This document shows, piece after piece, positions 20,613-30,233 of a stretch of 64,000 bases of DNA. The notes below the pieces were generated by a model. It did no database searches. It was not told where the DNA came from and was given only the letters and a program-made list of their open reading frames with translations. The stretch lies in the NCBI GenBank assembly GCA_946965045.2, contig OX337239.1, positions 1,116,001-1,180,000 on the forward strand, given 5' to 3'. Position 1 is the stretch's first letter. The number at the start of each line of letters is the position of its first letter. The translations under genes and the position numbers were made by a program. The stretch is from Epithemia pelagica. Lineage: Eukaryota; Bacillariophyta; Bacillariophyceae; Surirellales; Surirellaceae.

Positions 20613-23279
20613 ATGATGTATCACAATCGAGTGTGGAGTGTTGCCGTCGTGGCCAAATGGTTGGCCTTGTTCGTATCGCTTTCTGGTGAAGATTGCCATG
20701 CTTGGATACCGGCCTCGTCGTCCTCGTTTGGTACACCCAAACGGATCCAAACCACTACTCCTACAAATCCACCTTCTCCAGATTCCCCGAAATGGTCCTT
20801 GTCATCCCTTTCATCGTCATCCTCCTCATCTTCCGAGTCATTTTCTTCCACCACAGCCAGCAGCAACCCATCCGATCCGACAAAGAAGAATGCTGTCACT
20901 CCAAGCAGCAAGGATTGGGTCTCGCAAACCTTTGCAACCAACGACCAGGATGACGATACGACGCCCCTGTCTCTTTCCAGCAACGACAAGGCAGTGGTGG
21001 GCCCCCATCAAGTATTGATTTACGACACAACCTTGAGAGGTAGGTACCCTACAGTGTACACGAAAAATTTGCAGAGCGGTGGTGGTTTTTGTGGGAAGAA
21101 CGGCGCACTACATACTCGAGATGACAACAGGGAGGATGTGTGTGATTGTGTCTGTCGCAGCGCCAAGAGTGCGCTTTCAACCAGTGAATGAGTTTTTGTG
21201 TTGCTCTCTGTATAGAAGATTCTCTCATAATCATTGGATGGCTCTTGGTTTTGTGATGTTCTGTTTGGAAAACATTTGTCGCTTGTTGCATCTCTCTCTT
21301 TTTTTCTCGACTCTGTTTGGCGAATCTTTGACACAAACACACAAAAAATAGACGGCACACAGGGTGAATCGGTTTCAGCCTCGGTCGAAGACAAGATCAA
21401 AATTTGTCATTGGTTGGCGGCCTTTGGTGTAGATTTCATAGAAGCTGGTTGGCCGGGCAGCAATCCCAAGGATCAAGCCTTGTTTGAACGACTCCAAAAA
21501 TCCAGTACCTCACCGGCGATTCGTTCCAAATTAACCGCCTTTGGAAGTACTCGACGCAAACGCATGGCCGTCCAAGACGATGGTCAAGTCCAGGCCTTGC
21601 TGGATTGTGGGGCACCGAACATTTGCATTGTTGCCAAAGCACATGCCTGGCAAGTGACGGATATATTGCAAACCACATTGGAGGAAAATTTACAAATGAT
21701 TCACGATACCGTCTCGTACCTCGTTCAAGCACCCTATCATGACGATGATGATGCTACGGCTGATCGCACGAGTCGTACCGTCTTGGTCGATTTGGAACAT
21801 TATTTTGATGGTCACTCTTCCAACCCGGACTATGCCTGGCAGTGTTGTTATACGGCTGCCAAGGCGGGCGCCTCATGTTTGGTCTTGTGCGATACCAATG
21901 GTGGTACCATGCCCTGGCAGATGGAAGCAGCCGTCCAAGACTTGAGGAATCGTCTGGACCAACACCCCGAATTACCTCCCGTGACACTGGGTATTCATTG
22001 CCACAACGATGTGGGCATGGCTGTGGCGAATTCCATGGTGGCCATTCAAGCCGGAGTTGGATTGGTACAGGGCACCATTAATGGTATTGGCGAACGCACT
22101 GGCAATGCCGATTTGTGTACCATTGTACCCAATTTGGCCTTGAAAGTGAACAGTCAATTGAATTGTCGGACGCAATTGTCAACTCTGACAAAATTGTCGC
22201 GCTTTGTCGACGAAACCTTGAACAAGACACCCAACGCGGCAGCCCCCTATGTGGGTGCCTCGGCCTTTGCCCACAAGGGTGGCTTGCATGTCGCAGCCTT
22301 GAAAAAATCTCCCGACAGTTACCAGCATGCCAATCCCGATGAAGTGGGCAATGCTAGTCGAGTGTTAATTTCCGAACTGTCTGGACGACAAAACATTTTG
22401 GGCAAGGTTCAGGCCTGGATGGACAAGGGACTGGGAAGTGGGAGCAGCAACAGCAACAACAATGACAATGATACTTCGAACCTGACGGACCAAGAACCAG
22501 AACAACAGGACACGGCATTGATGGCGAATCATCGGGCCACGGCCATTTTGAATCGTGTCAAACAATTGGAAGCCAAGGGCTATACCTTTGAAGGAGCCGA
22601 GGCAAGTGTTGATTTGATGATTTTGCATGCCAGTCAAGATTATTGTCCGCCCTTTCAAGTCCTGGATTATTCCGCCCAAGTCTTTGATTCCCGATTGGAC
22701 AGTGCCAGTCGATTTTTGCAGGATGACGACGACGAAGAATGTTGTTCGACCAGCATGGGATTGGGTCCCACGGCGCGCGCCACGGTCAAGGTCCGAACCA
22801 TTGAAACCCGACACTTTGTACATGATCACGACGACATGGAAGAGGAGGATGACGGTGGACGGCTCTTTGAATGCTCCGACGACAAGCACGACGATGATGA
22901 TATTGACGAGACGTCGGTCATTCACGAACGATTGGAGGTCGCCGATGGCAATGGTCCGGTTGATGCCTTGGCCCAAGCCTTGATGCGCGCCTTGCAACCA
23001 GTCCATCCCAGTTTGGTCCATGTGGAATTGATGGATTACAAGGTTCGAATTTTGGATCCGGAATCCGCCACGGGTGCTGCCGCACGCGTCTTGATTGAAT
23101 TTCGCAATGTGGCTAACAAAACCACCTGGACGACCGTCTCGGTGGATACCAATGTGATTTCCGCCTCTGTCAATGCCTTGATTGACGGACTGGAATATGC
23201 ATTGCTCGACTATGCCCACGACAATTGCCTCTTGTTGCCACAAGAACCGACACGAGGAGACACGACTGTGGCGCCATGA
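20613..23279 (+). CDS. cimA: plastid (R)-citramalate synthase (IPMS-like family)
   Basis: Two exons, 20613-21039 and 21352-23279 (312-nt intron), join to give 784 aa. The N-terminus is a signal peptide (VAVVAKWLALFVSLSGEDCHA) with a candidate HA-W cleavage site and a very Ser/Thr-rich transit peptide, so plastid import is predicted. The catalytic TIM barrel begins at YDTTLR-DGTQGE, split by the intron. It continues with FIEAGWPGSNPKD, FGSTRRK, VLCDTNGG, the metal-binding GIHCHNDVGMAVAN, VQGTINGIGERTGNA, and SAFAHKGGLHV. These motifs, with GWPGSNPKD and FGSTRR, fit the citramalate synthase branch (condensing pyruvate and acetyl-CoA, first step of a threonine-independent isoleucine route) better than classical LeuA. 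The C-terminal LeuA-type regulatory domain (about 675-780, with DYKVRIL) should bind the feedback inhibitor. An Asn/Ser/Gln-rich insert (about 500-530) and an acidic insert (about 615-650) are peculiar to this protein. Confidence 0.88.
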
Positions 23280-23548
23280 GGAAACGACCAACGAGTCTGA
23301 AGAGTGATTGGTAATTGTGAAGCTACCCAACTACAACCAAACTGGTTGGGAAGAAAGGGGGAAATTATGCTTTTAAATATATGATCAGTCTATATAGTGT
23401 TACATTCCGGATTGCTCCTAAGCAAAGAAACGTATGCGTTTCTAAGTGTCGGGAAATGAGTGTGCTCATTGTGTGGTTACTCTATCGTGTCCACAAATGA
23501 GAACGTTCGTTACAGTGTCTCATGCGTCATAGTAAGTGAAGGCGGATG

Positions 23549-26137
23549 TTACATGCTCCGACTCAGTTGCAACAAGGCTTCCGCCTTGATCCGACTGGAT
23601 CGTTCTTGGACCTTCAAGGCTTCGCCGGCTTGAACCTGACCCACGCCACCCACCAGTCGATTGTACCGTTGTCGAAAATCCGTCTTTTCTTCCACCAAGG
23701 CCCTCAAGGCAAAGTAGTACTTGGCATAGAGTGAACTGGTAATGTACAAGTCCCATTTCAAAATGCGCAAAAATTGACATTCCAAACAGGAAATGGCCTG
23801 CAAGGAATATTGCGGATACACGTGCGTGAACTCAATGTTCCAACTACTCCAATCTTGCCACACCTTACTCGCCAGAAGCAATCCCGTCAAGACAATGGGT
23901 CGCCACGTGGTGGCCAAGAGTGGTACCTTGCCCTGTTCCATTAATCGTTCCACATAAATTAAACACACGATACTGCATTCCGACGACAATTGGACTGTTT
24001 GAAACAATCGATGGGCAAAGTTGTAAATTTCTTCCTCACTGGGAATCTCGTAGGTGGGTCGTATCCGTTTCTGTGCCATGACCAAACCGGACCGGGCCAT
24101 GGGTACCCGTACCATGGTACATGTATAGGTTGGTGTCAAAAAGGCATCTTCGTGAAAGGCTTTTTCCATGCACGACTTGAACAAACTATCTGTTTGCGGC
24201 GGCGGTGGAACGACTGTTGCCGTCGTCCTTGGTTTTGTGGATTGCGATTGTCTGGGACGCCGACGCGGTCGTGCAGGTTGTTGCAGTGGTGAAGTCTTGC
24301 TGTGGTTGCTGTTGGGAGCGTTCCTACCATTAACAAGGTTGCTTTTGGGGGAGGAATTGGGCGTGGTTCGACCCAGACTGTGTGTGGATTGTCGTCGCTG
24401 AGATGCCGCAGCGGCAGCGGCGGCTCGTGATTTGTTGGCAAATCGCACTTCAATTTTCAAAATGTGTTGATGCAAAATCAATGCCACACGACGAAGGGCA
24501 TGTCGAAAATTGGGACGAACCAGGGTACCACCGGCAGTCGTATGATGTGGAACGGGTGTTCGTTGGGCGGCCGGTTTGTATTTGAGACTCTTGTGGGGAC
24601 GAATGCGTGGTGTATAGGCATCGGATGAGGGACGAAACAATTCCACAATGGGGGCGTTGGCTGTCAAAGTCGATGACGAAGCCGCGGACTTGGTTCTTCG
24701 ACTTGTTGTCGTCGTTGTGGTGGAGCTGGTGCCCTTGCCTTCGTCGTTCTCCTCCTGTGGTGGATGCACAATGACCGGTTCGTGTTGAATTTGTACGCGT
24801 CGTTGAGTTGTTCTGGAAGTATTAGTAGAGCCGGTCAATGGTTTGGAAGGAGCCTGTCGTTCTCCCTTGGCAGTCGTTTTGTGTACCGAGTTCCCCTCCT
24901 CCTCTTCAGGTTGAAGTGGTAGTAACGTGTCGTCTGGTCGCACCGGTGGTGCCGCAGTTGGGGGCTTGCTGTCGTCGTCCTTGTCCACCGATAAAGGTTG
25001 ATTGGGTTCCTGGTGCAAGGGTGGTTCCAAGGTGGGAGTCGTAGTATCGGACAATGAACCTTGGTGCAACCGCCTTGTTCCAGCTGTAGTGGTGATTGTC
25101 TCGCTACTCTTGTTGTCCGATGCTATTCTTCCTGTTGGTGGCAGTTGTTGTTGTGGTTGTGCTACTATCAAGGATGTGGGTGGTTGAAATGGTATCAAAC
25201 TCGTGGTGGTGGTGGTAACGGATTCGTGTGGAAACACTTTGGGTGGTGGTACTGGTTGCGGCTCTTGCGATGGTTGTTGTTGTTTCTGTTGTTGTTGTTG
25301 TTTTTGGGTTTGCAAGGTGGACAAGGGTACGAGGAGCAAGCCGGGTGGCATTTGATAGGGTTTGGGAATGGGCAAACGCGACGACAAGGAGGGTCGTGTG
25401 GTGGTGGTGGACAAGGTGGTGGTTGTAGTACTGGTGGAGGAGGCAGTTCGAGTATTCTGCGTCGTTGTCGTGGAGGATTGCCGTTGTTGTTGTTGTTGTC
25501 GATGGTATCGCCAGTGAGGGTTCCATTCAAACGAGGTACCCGTGGAATCTTCGAGGGATCCAATGGCACTGTACAAGGAAACCGTGGTAGAAGTGTTGGT
25601 ATTGTGGGTAGGAGGTGTGGCAGCGGCCGACGCGCCCCACGAGGGAGAGGGTTGCCGTCGCTCCAACAAGACGGTGGGAGCGGTCGTAGTCGATCGTGGT
25701 TGATGGTGTGGTGCCAGTAACAGCGATGTCGGTGGAGTGGACGACACGGCATTGGAATGGGACGAAAACGAAGAGTTTGTGGGAGCCGCATCGTCCGTGG
25801 CAGTCGCAAAGGCGGCGGAGGTAGAGGGTGGTCCCTGAAACAAATCTTGCAGCAAGGATGACGACGATGAGGAAGGATTGTACGAAACTGGGTCCAAGGC
25901 TGGTCGTTTCACGACTGCTCCTCCTGGTTGAGATGGTGATTGCGGTTGATGCGACGACGACGACAAGTGTTGTTGCAAGTTCGATACATTGGAAGCGGTC
26001 AAGGTAGCTTCATTGGCCCATGAGGTAGCCGAGGAGAAGGATGGTGATGAGGAGGTTGTGGTGTTGGTTGTGGTGGTTGTCTTCCATGGGAACAGCGAAT
26101 CTTGTGGAGTCGGTGCCATGCACGAAGGAGACGACAT
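23549..26137 (-). CDS. cyclin-Y-like protein with a long disordered N-terminus
   Basis: Single exon, 862 aa from the ATG at 26137; the frame is open further upstream but without ATG. Residues 1 to about 640 are low-complexity, dominated by Ser, Thr, Pro and Gln, with poly-Gln and poly-Thr runs. The cyclin box is at the C-terminus (about 695-810): IPSEEEIYNFAHRLFQ, SECSIVCLIYVERLME, WRPIVLTGLLLASKVWQDWS, FTHVYPQYSLQAISCLECQFL and SSLYAKYYFALRAL. The LASKVWQDW and YAKYYF blocks are characteristic of the cyclin Y/Pcl group, which activates CDK14/16- or Pho85-like kinases. A CDK partner is not in this window. A basic stretch just before the box (PARPRRRPRQ) might act in nuclear localisation. Animal cyclin Y is near 340 aa, so the N-terminus here is a large addition. 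Confidence 0.85.
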   Translation of the reverse strand: MSSPSCMAPTPQDSLFPWKTTTTTNTTTSSSPSFSSATSWANEATLTASNVSNLQQHLSSSSHQPQSPSQPGGAVVKRPALDPVSYNPSSSSSSLLQDLFQGPPSTSAAFATATDDAAPTNSSFSSHSNAVSSTPPTSLLLAPHHQPRSTTTAPTVLLERRQPSPSWGASAAATPPTHNTNTSTTVSLYSAIGSLEDSTGTSFEWNPHWRYHRQQQQQRQSSTTTTQNTRTASSTSTTTTTLSTTTTRPSLSSRLPIPKPYQMPPGLLLVPLSTLQTQKQQQQQKQQQPSQEPQPVPPPKVFPHESVTTTTTSLIPFQPPTSLIVAQPQQQLPPTGRIASDNKSSETITTTAGTRRLHQGSLSDTTTPTLEPPLHQEPNQPLSVDKDDDSKPPTAAPPVRPDDTLLPLQPEEEEGNSVHKTTAKGERQAPSKPLTGSTNTSRTTQRRVQIQHEPVIVHPPQEENDEGKGTSSTTTTTTSRRTKSAASSSTLTANAPIVELFRPSSDAYTPRIRPHKSLKYKPAAQRTPVPHHTTAGGTLVRPNFRHALRRVALILHQHILKIEVRFANKSRAAAAAAASQRRQSTHSLGRTTPNSSPKSNLVNGRNAPNSNHSKTSPLQQPARPRRRPRQSQSTKPRTTATVVPPPPQTDSLFKSCMEKAFHEDAFLTPTYTCTMVRVPMARSGLVMAQKRIRPTYEIPSEEEIYNFAHRLFQTVQLSSECSIVCLIYVERLMEQGKVPLLATTWRPIVLTGLLLASKVWQDWSSWNIEFTHVYPQYSLQAISCLECQFLRILKWDLYITSSLYAKYYFALRALVEEKTDFRQRYNRLVGGVGQVQAGEALKVQERSSRIKAEALLQLSRSM

Positions 26138-26936
26138 GCTGCTGGAGCGAGACGAGCTACTGCTGTGTTTTGCTATTGGGAGTTTTTCGTTTGGAGCGTA
26201 GATTCGGTGCACCTGTACGTTGGAGAGCCCCAACAGAAAGAACAAACAAGTGTGTGTGTCTCTCAAAAAGAGATTTCTCTGGTCCTTCTTTTTGTTGCTT
26301 TTTGTTGTTGTTGTTGCGTGAAACGCTTTGTCTCTACCACCCGAATCCAATCGACTCTTTCACCGCAAAAAGGTCGTCAATGACTGCTCCAATTCAATTC
26401 GCTGCAGCAACTCGCCCTTTTGTGAGGATTGAGTTTGTTCTTTGGTTTTCGTTCGCGATTGCAAGACCACCACCAAATTCTCGTCCCGATGTTCTGAGAC
26501 CAACTCACACCACAACAGCAAAAACAACCACCACCAAGGGCCTGCTTGCTACAACCACATCCACGAATCTTTGTCCCTCGTTTCTTTGTTGTGTGGATTC
26601 GCTCTCTGTCGTGATGTCGTTGGTCTCTTCTCGAAAAAAAGGGGGATGGACTGGATTCTTGTTTGTCGTCTTGTAGTGGGTCTGCAGTCTGTTGGGTGGA
26701 ATGTGCAAGTGGTGGGAATGTGCGCGAGACGCGAACCCACCTCGTTCCAAAGACACGAGTTGACCCGCATCTGTCGCACGTTCAGGACTCACCGATCACT
26801 GTGAGGACCAAGAGTAGTCGACGGTGCAGTTGCATGCGAGGAACACTCTCTCTCGGGCAGTAGCGCACTGCAGATGGCCCCCAACCAACACGTAACCCAA
26901 CGTGGATCTGACGTGGTGTGTTGCCGCAGATGGCCG
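26138..26936. other. intergenic, probable cyclin promoter
   Basis: This is upstream of the minus-strand cyclin and left of the inverted-repeat element. Only short ORFs without domain content occur. The 26140-26700 part is CT/TTG-rich, consistent with a 5' leader read on the minus strand. Confidence 0.35.
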
Positions 26937-28552
26937 CGCGACCCACTAGTGCCTCCTCTAGCCGTGTGCCCATTACAGGTCAAAACGACCCTTTGGGCAC
27001 ATGTTTTCAACTAGATATAACATGACCAATATTAGGCCTACGGTAACATGTGGATGCTCAAACTTTTTCTTCAAGACATCCTCTGTCACCATTTGATATG
27101 CCATGACACCCATATATGACATATCTAGGTCATATGAGCGCCTCCATTGGGGGCTTGTGCACCGTGATGGTGCATGTGGGCACAGTTGGGGACACTTGGG
27201 CACATGTGGGCCCACCATTATGGGAGGTCGCATGACAGTCCTATGACCATGATAAGTTTTTGGCAGACGCATTGCAACACTTTTGCGCCATTTTTTGTCC
27301 CATGGTCGACTTTCCCAGCCACGTCCCGGCCATGTCCGGCCTGGCGTGTTCAGGTCGGTGCTGATTCGGAAGTGCGAACCCCACACGGGGACACCCAGAA
27401 GATTCTTTGACAAAAATGTGTACCCCAAAATTTTGAACGCACACACCAATCCAACAATCATACAATGGCAACACATGTTCTTGTGCTATTTGAACAGTCC
27501 CCACTGGGATTGTTCATCAGGATGAGGAATGCTCTATGGAAGCTTTTTGCGTTCAAGTATTTGAACCTTTTTGTAATGGGAATCATTACAAAAAGTGTCA
27601 ATTTCTTGAGCACGACAACAAGACAACGGGAGAACGACAGTGTCGAGGGTAGTGATAACAGCAAGACAAAACAGACGACGACGAAGAAGAAGGAATGGCT
27701 GGAGGAAGTCGGCTTGGTCCTGGGTCCAGGGCTTTCATCAGGGTCAGCAATGAACCTGTGATCATTGTGCAAGCCCGGGGCAGCAAGGCTTGGGAAGTTG
27801 AGCTACTCGACATGAGGGATGGAAGCAGGACACGTGAGCTCTTACACAAGACATCTTGCCAGCTTCGAAAGATAATCAAGATGACAGATTCCCTGGAGAT
27901 GTCTATCGTGCGCCGCACCGTCCAGCAGCAGGAGCACGACAAGTGCAACAGCAGCAGGGACAGCAGCTCCCTCAGACCACTGCAATTACTCACGTGGCCA
28001 CCCAAGAACAACAACCACAACAACGAGAGCAAGATCAACATGAACAAGAAATGGCGGCCTCATCAAATGCACAACAGGTCCTCCTCGTCACCACGCCGTC
28101 TGGAGCCAACGAGAATGAAAACTTGACAGGAATCGACGTTGTTGTTGGTGCTCGTCGTCAACGCCAGCAACCACAACAACCGAATAGCAACCTGTCCTTT
28201 GAGTTCTCTGAGACTCAGGAGCCAAGTGTTGCCTACAAGTTCAAATACTAGGACGTAGTAAGTCTAAAAGCCGAGCTTTACATGAGTTTCTATAATGTGC
28301 CCATAATGTGCCCACACACGTTACACACACCACAAGCTTCTAATAGAGGCACTCCTATGACCCCCATATGTCCTATGTAGGCCAAATGGAGCATCAAATG
28401 GTGACAGAGGATGCCTTAAAGATTGGTAAGATGCATCAGATCACTGCCGTAGGGCTAATATTGATCGAGTTATTCCTAGTTGAAAACATGTGCCCAACGG
28501 TACGTTTTCGCCCGTCATGGGCACACCCGGAGAGAAGGCACTAGGGTGCGAT
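26937..28552. mobile_element. ~1.6 kb element with long imperfect terminal inverted repeats
   Basis: The left arm (about 26937-27190) and the reverse complement of the right arm (about 28290-28552) align over roughly 250 bases. Shared blocks in the same order include GTGTGCCCAT, TTGGGCACATGTTTTCAACT, CAATATTAG followed by CCTACGG, CATCCTCTGTCACCATTTGA, and GACATAT. The interior is not repeated and carries a short ORF. No transposase motif is visible, so this is probably a non-autonomous DNA element (Mutator-like or foldback type). I could not identify a clean target-site duplication, so the exact ends are uncertain by about 20 bases. Confidence 0.7.
27695..28126 (+). CDS. ORF inside the inverted-repeat element, function unknown
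   Basis: The frame gives 143 codons, from an ATG at 27695 to TGA. The first ~60 residues look protein-like (FIRVSNEPVIIVQARGSK, then VELLDMRDGSRTRELL). After that the composition becomes Ser/Asn/Lys/Arg-rich. From 27856 an overlapping frame to 28251 is Gln-rich and could be the continuation if there is an unseen intron or a frame break. It may be a captured gene fragment or an element-encoded protein. No family is recognised. Confidence 0.25.
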   Translation: MAGGSRLGPGSRAFIRVSNEPVIIVQARGSKAWEVELLDMRDGSRTRELLHKTSCQLRKIIKMTDSLEMSIVRRTVQQQEHDKCNSSRDSSSLRPLQLLTWPPKNNNHNNESKINMNKKWRPHQMHNRSSSSPRRLEPTRMKT

Positions 28553-29489
28553 TGGGGGGGTACCTTTGCTCGTCCGTCATCCGAAAGGAAAAAAATTGTC
28601 TCGTATTTTTTCCCAAAGCGCCAGCCGGGTGATATCGCCAGCCTCACTTCGATCGTTCGAAATAGACGCGCCGGTCACGCCTTGTATTGCTGGCACAAGG
28701 GCCAAGAATCGTCTCACTTTTCGAGCAACACCACAAAAGACGACCATGAGCACACCAAAAACCAAAAGAAAACCATCCAGCCGTACGAACGACCACAGTG
28801 ACAACTTTTTGGCCAAAACCATCCACCTAGATCACAAGTGAAGGCGGAATGCAGCAAAGGAAGGATGACAACATGAAACATGACAATCAACCACTGCAAT
28901 GAACCATCAACCACTGCAATGATGAAGCGAAGGTTTGACAGCGTCATCATGGGGTATGTAAGCCCAGGAAGCAGGAAGCCTAAACTAGTAGTGGACTATG
29001 CTTTCCCATAGACAAAGTGCCAGGAGCTTGTATTCATACTCCTAGAGGTGCATTGCACCATGTGTGTGTATTTCATGGTTTGGTGTGTCTGTGTGTGATT
29101 ATTCCGTGAAGCTTGATCCACTACTACGTAAAGCGTAAAGAGTACTCGCTTCTGAAAAAACAGTATAGACTTTAGAGTACAAAATGGGCTTTTAGATTTC
29201 TCTGTGCATGTCTCGTCAAGTCTCACTCCTGTTTCCCATTCATGAGCGCAAGCAGCTACACAGTAGGGCGAAGCCAGTTATTACAGTTGGCTTGGACGTT
29301 ATAATAATGTGCTAAATCAAAAGAAATTTGAAAGAAATAATATTTACATTTTTTAGGAAAATTTGGGAATAACCGTATGGACAGCAGACGGGAGGTACCC
29401 CCGCAACCGGAGGGTTGTCGGCGACTCCACCACTTTTCAGTCGCGCATGGTACTACACAAGCTACCATAAATACACCAACTCTGCCGCT
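28553..29489. other. intergenic spacer between two mobile elements
   Basis: No gene is supported. A short direct repeat (CAATCAACCACTGCAATGA next to CATCAACCACTGCAATGATG) occurs at 28885-28925. AT-rich sequence occupies 29290-29360. Confidence 0.4.
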
Positions 29490-29524
29490 CTACTCCCTCC
29501 TGCTCGAAATTATTGCAACAAGTT
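29490..29524 (+). repeat. left 35-bp inverted repeat of the Penelope-like element
   Basis: It begins CTACTCCCTCCTGCTCGAAA and ends TTGCAACAAGTT. It matches the reverse complement of 33501-33535 at 34 of 35 positions by eye (one T/C difference). Confidence 0.85.
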
Positions 29525-30233
29525 TTTTTGTCATAGTAGTCGCACAAAAAGCTCTCGTAGGCCCTGGTACATTTCTACAGGAGGATGGCCGGCTCATTCG
29601 GAGTCGAATTTTAGAGATGAACATTCAACGTGACACGCGCCAAAACCTAACTATCCTTTATTCGCTTGACACTTTTAACCGCTTAGATAACAGTAGGTGA
29701 AGAACACTTAGGAATCCGACCAAGCGCGCGCGCTATGGATGAAATTATGGGGGAATTAATTAAGTCCCTCGCATGCGATTGCTGTGCGCGCTCTCATTCC
29801 CTACTTATGATGGATCGATGAGTACCAAAAATTTTGGCGACGTTCAACAAAACACCTCTGGCAAGGTGCCATTTAAATGGGGAAGGATAGATTAATGTCC
29901 ATAGAACGTCCACAGTCATTAGCCAGCAACTCTTTGTACTTTACCCCCTCGCGGGCCTGGCTGGAGGGTGCCATGGCTTGGGTGCACCTGGGGGGCCAGA
30001 ACCGGTACGCCAAAGTTTGGGTTGCTTTTTTAGCCTCTTTTAGTTCCATGTAGCTCTCCAGGATTGTGAGATGGAACATCCGGAAGCTTTTTGAAATTTC
30101 GCCGCCAAGACGACGAGAATCGAAAAGCTGAAAGATCGAAAGATCTGGTGATCCTCCTCTTCCCTTCCCCCGCGGTAGCCTACAAGTCCAAGCCCAACAG
30201 CGAGTCCTTGTTCCTATTGCCCAATAGTTGAAG

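Noticed and set aside
22365-23330. 321-codon minus-strand frame opposite citramalate synthase
   Set aside because: The plus-strand enzyme is unmistakable over the same stretch; the antisense frame has no conserved motif.
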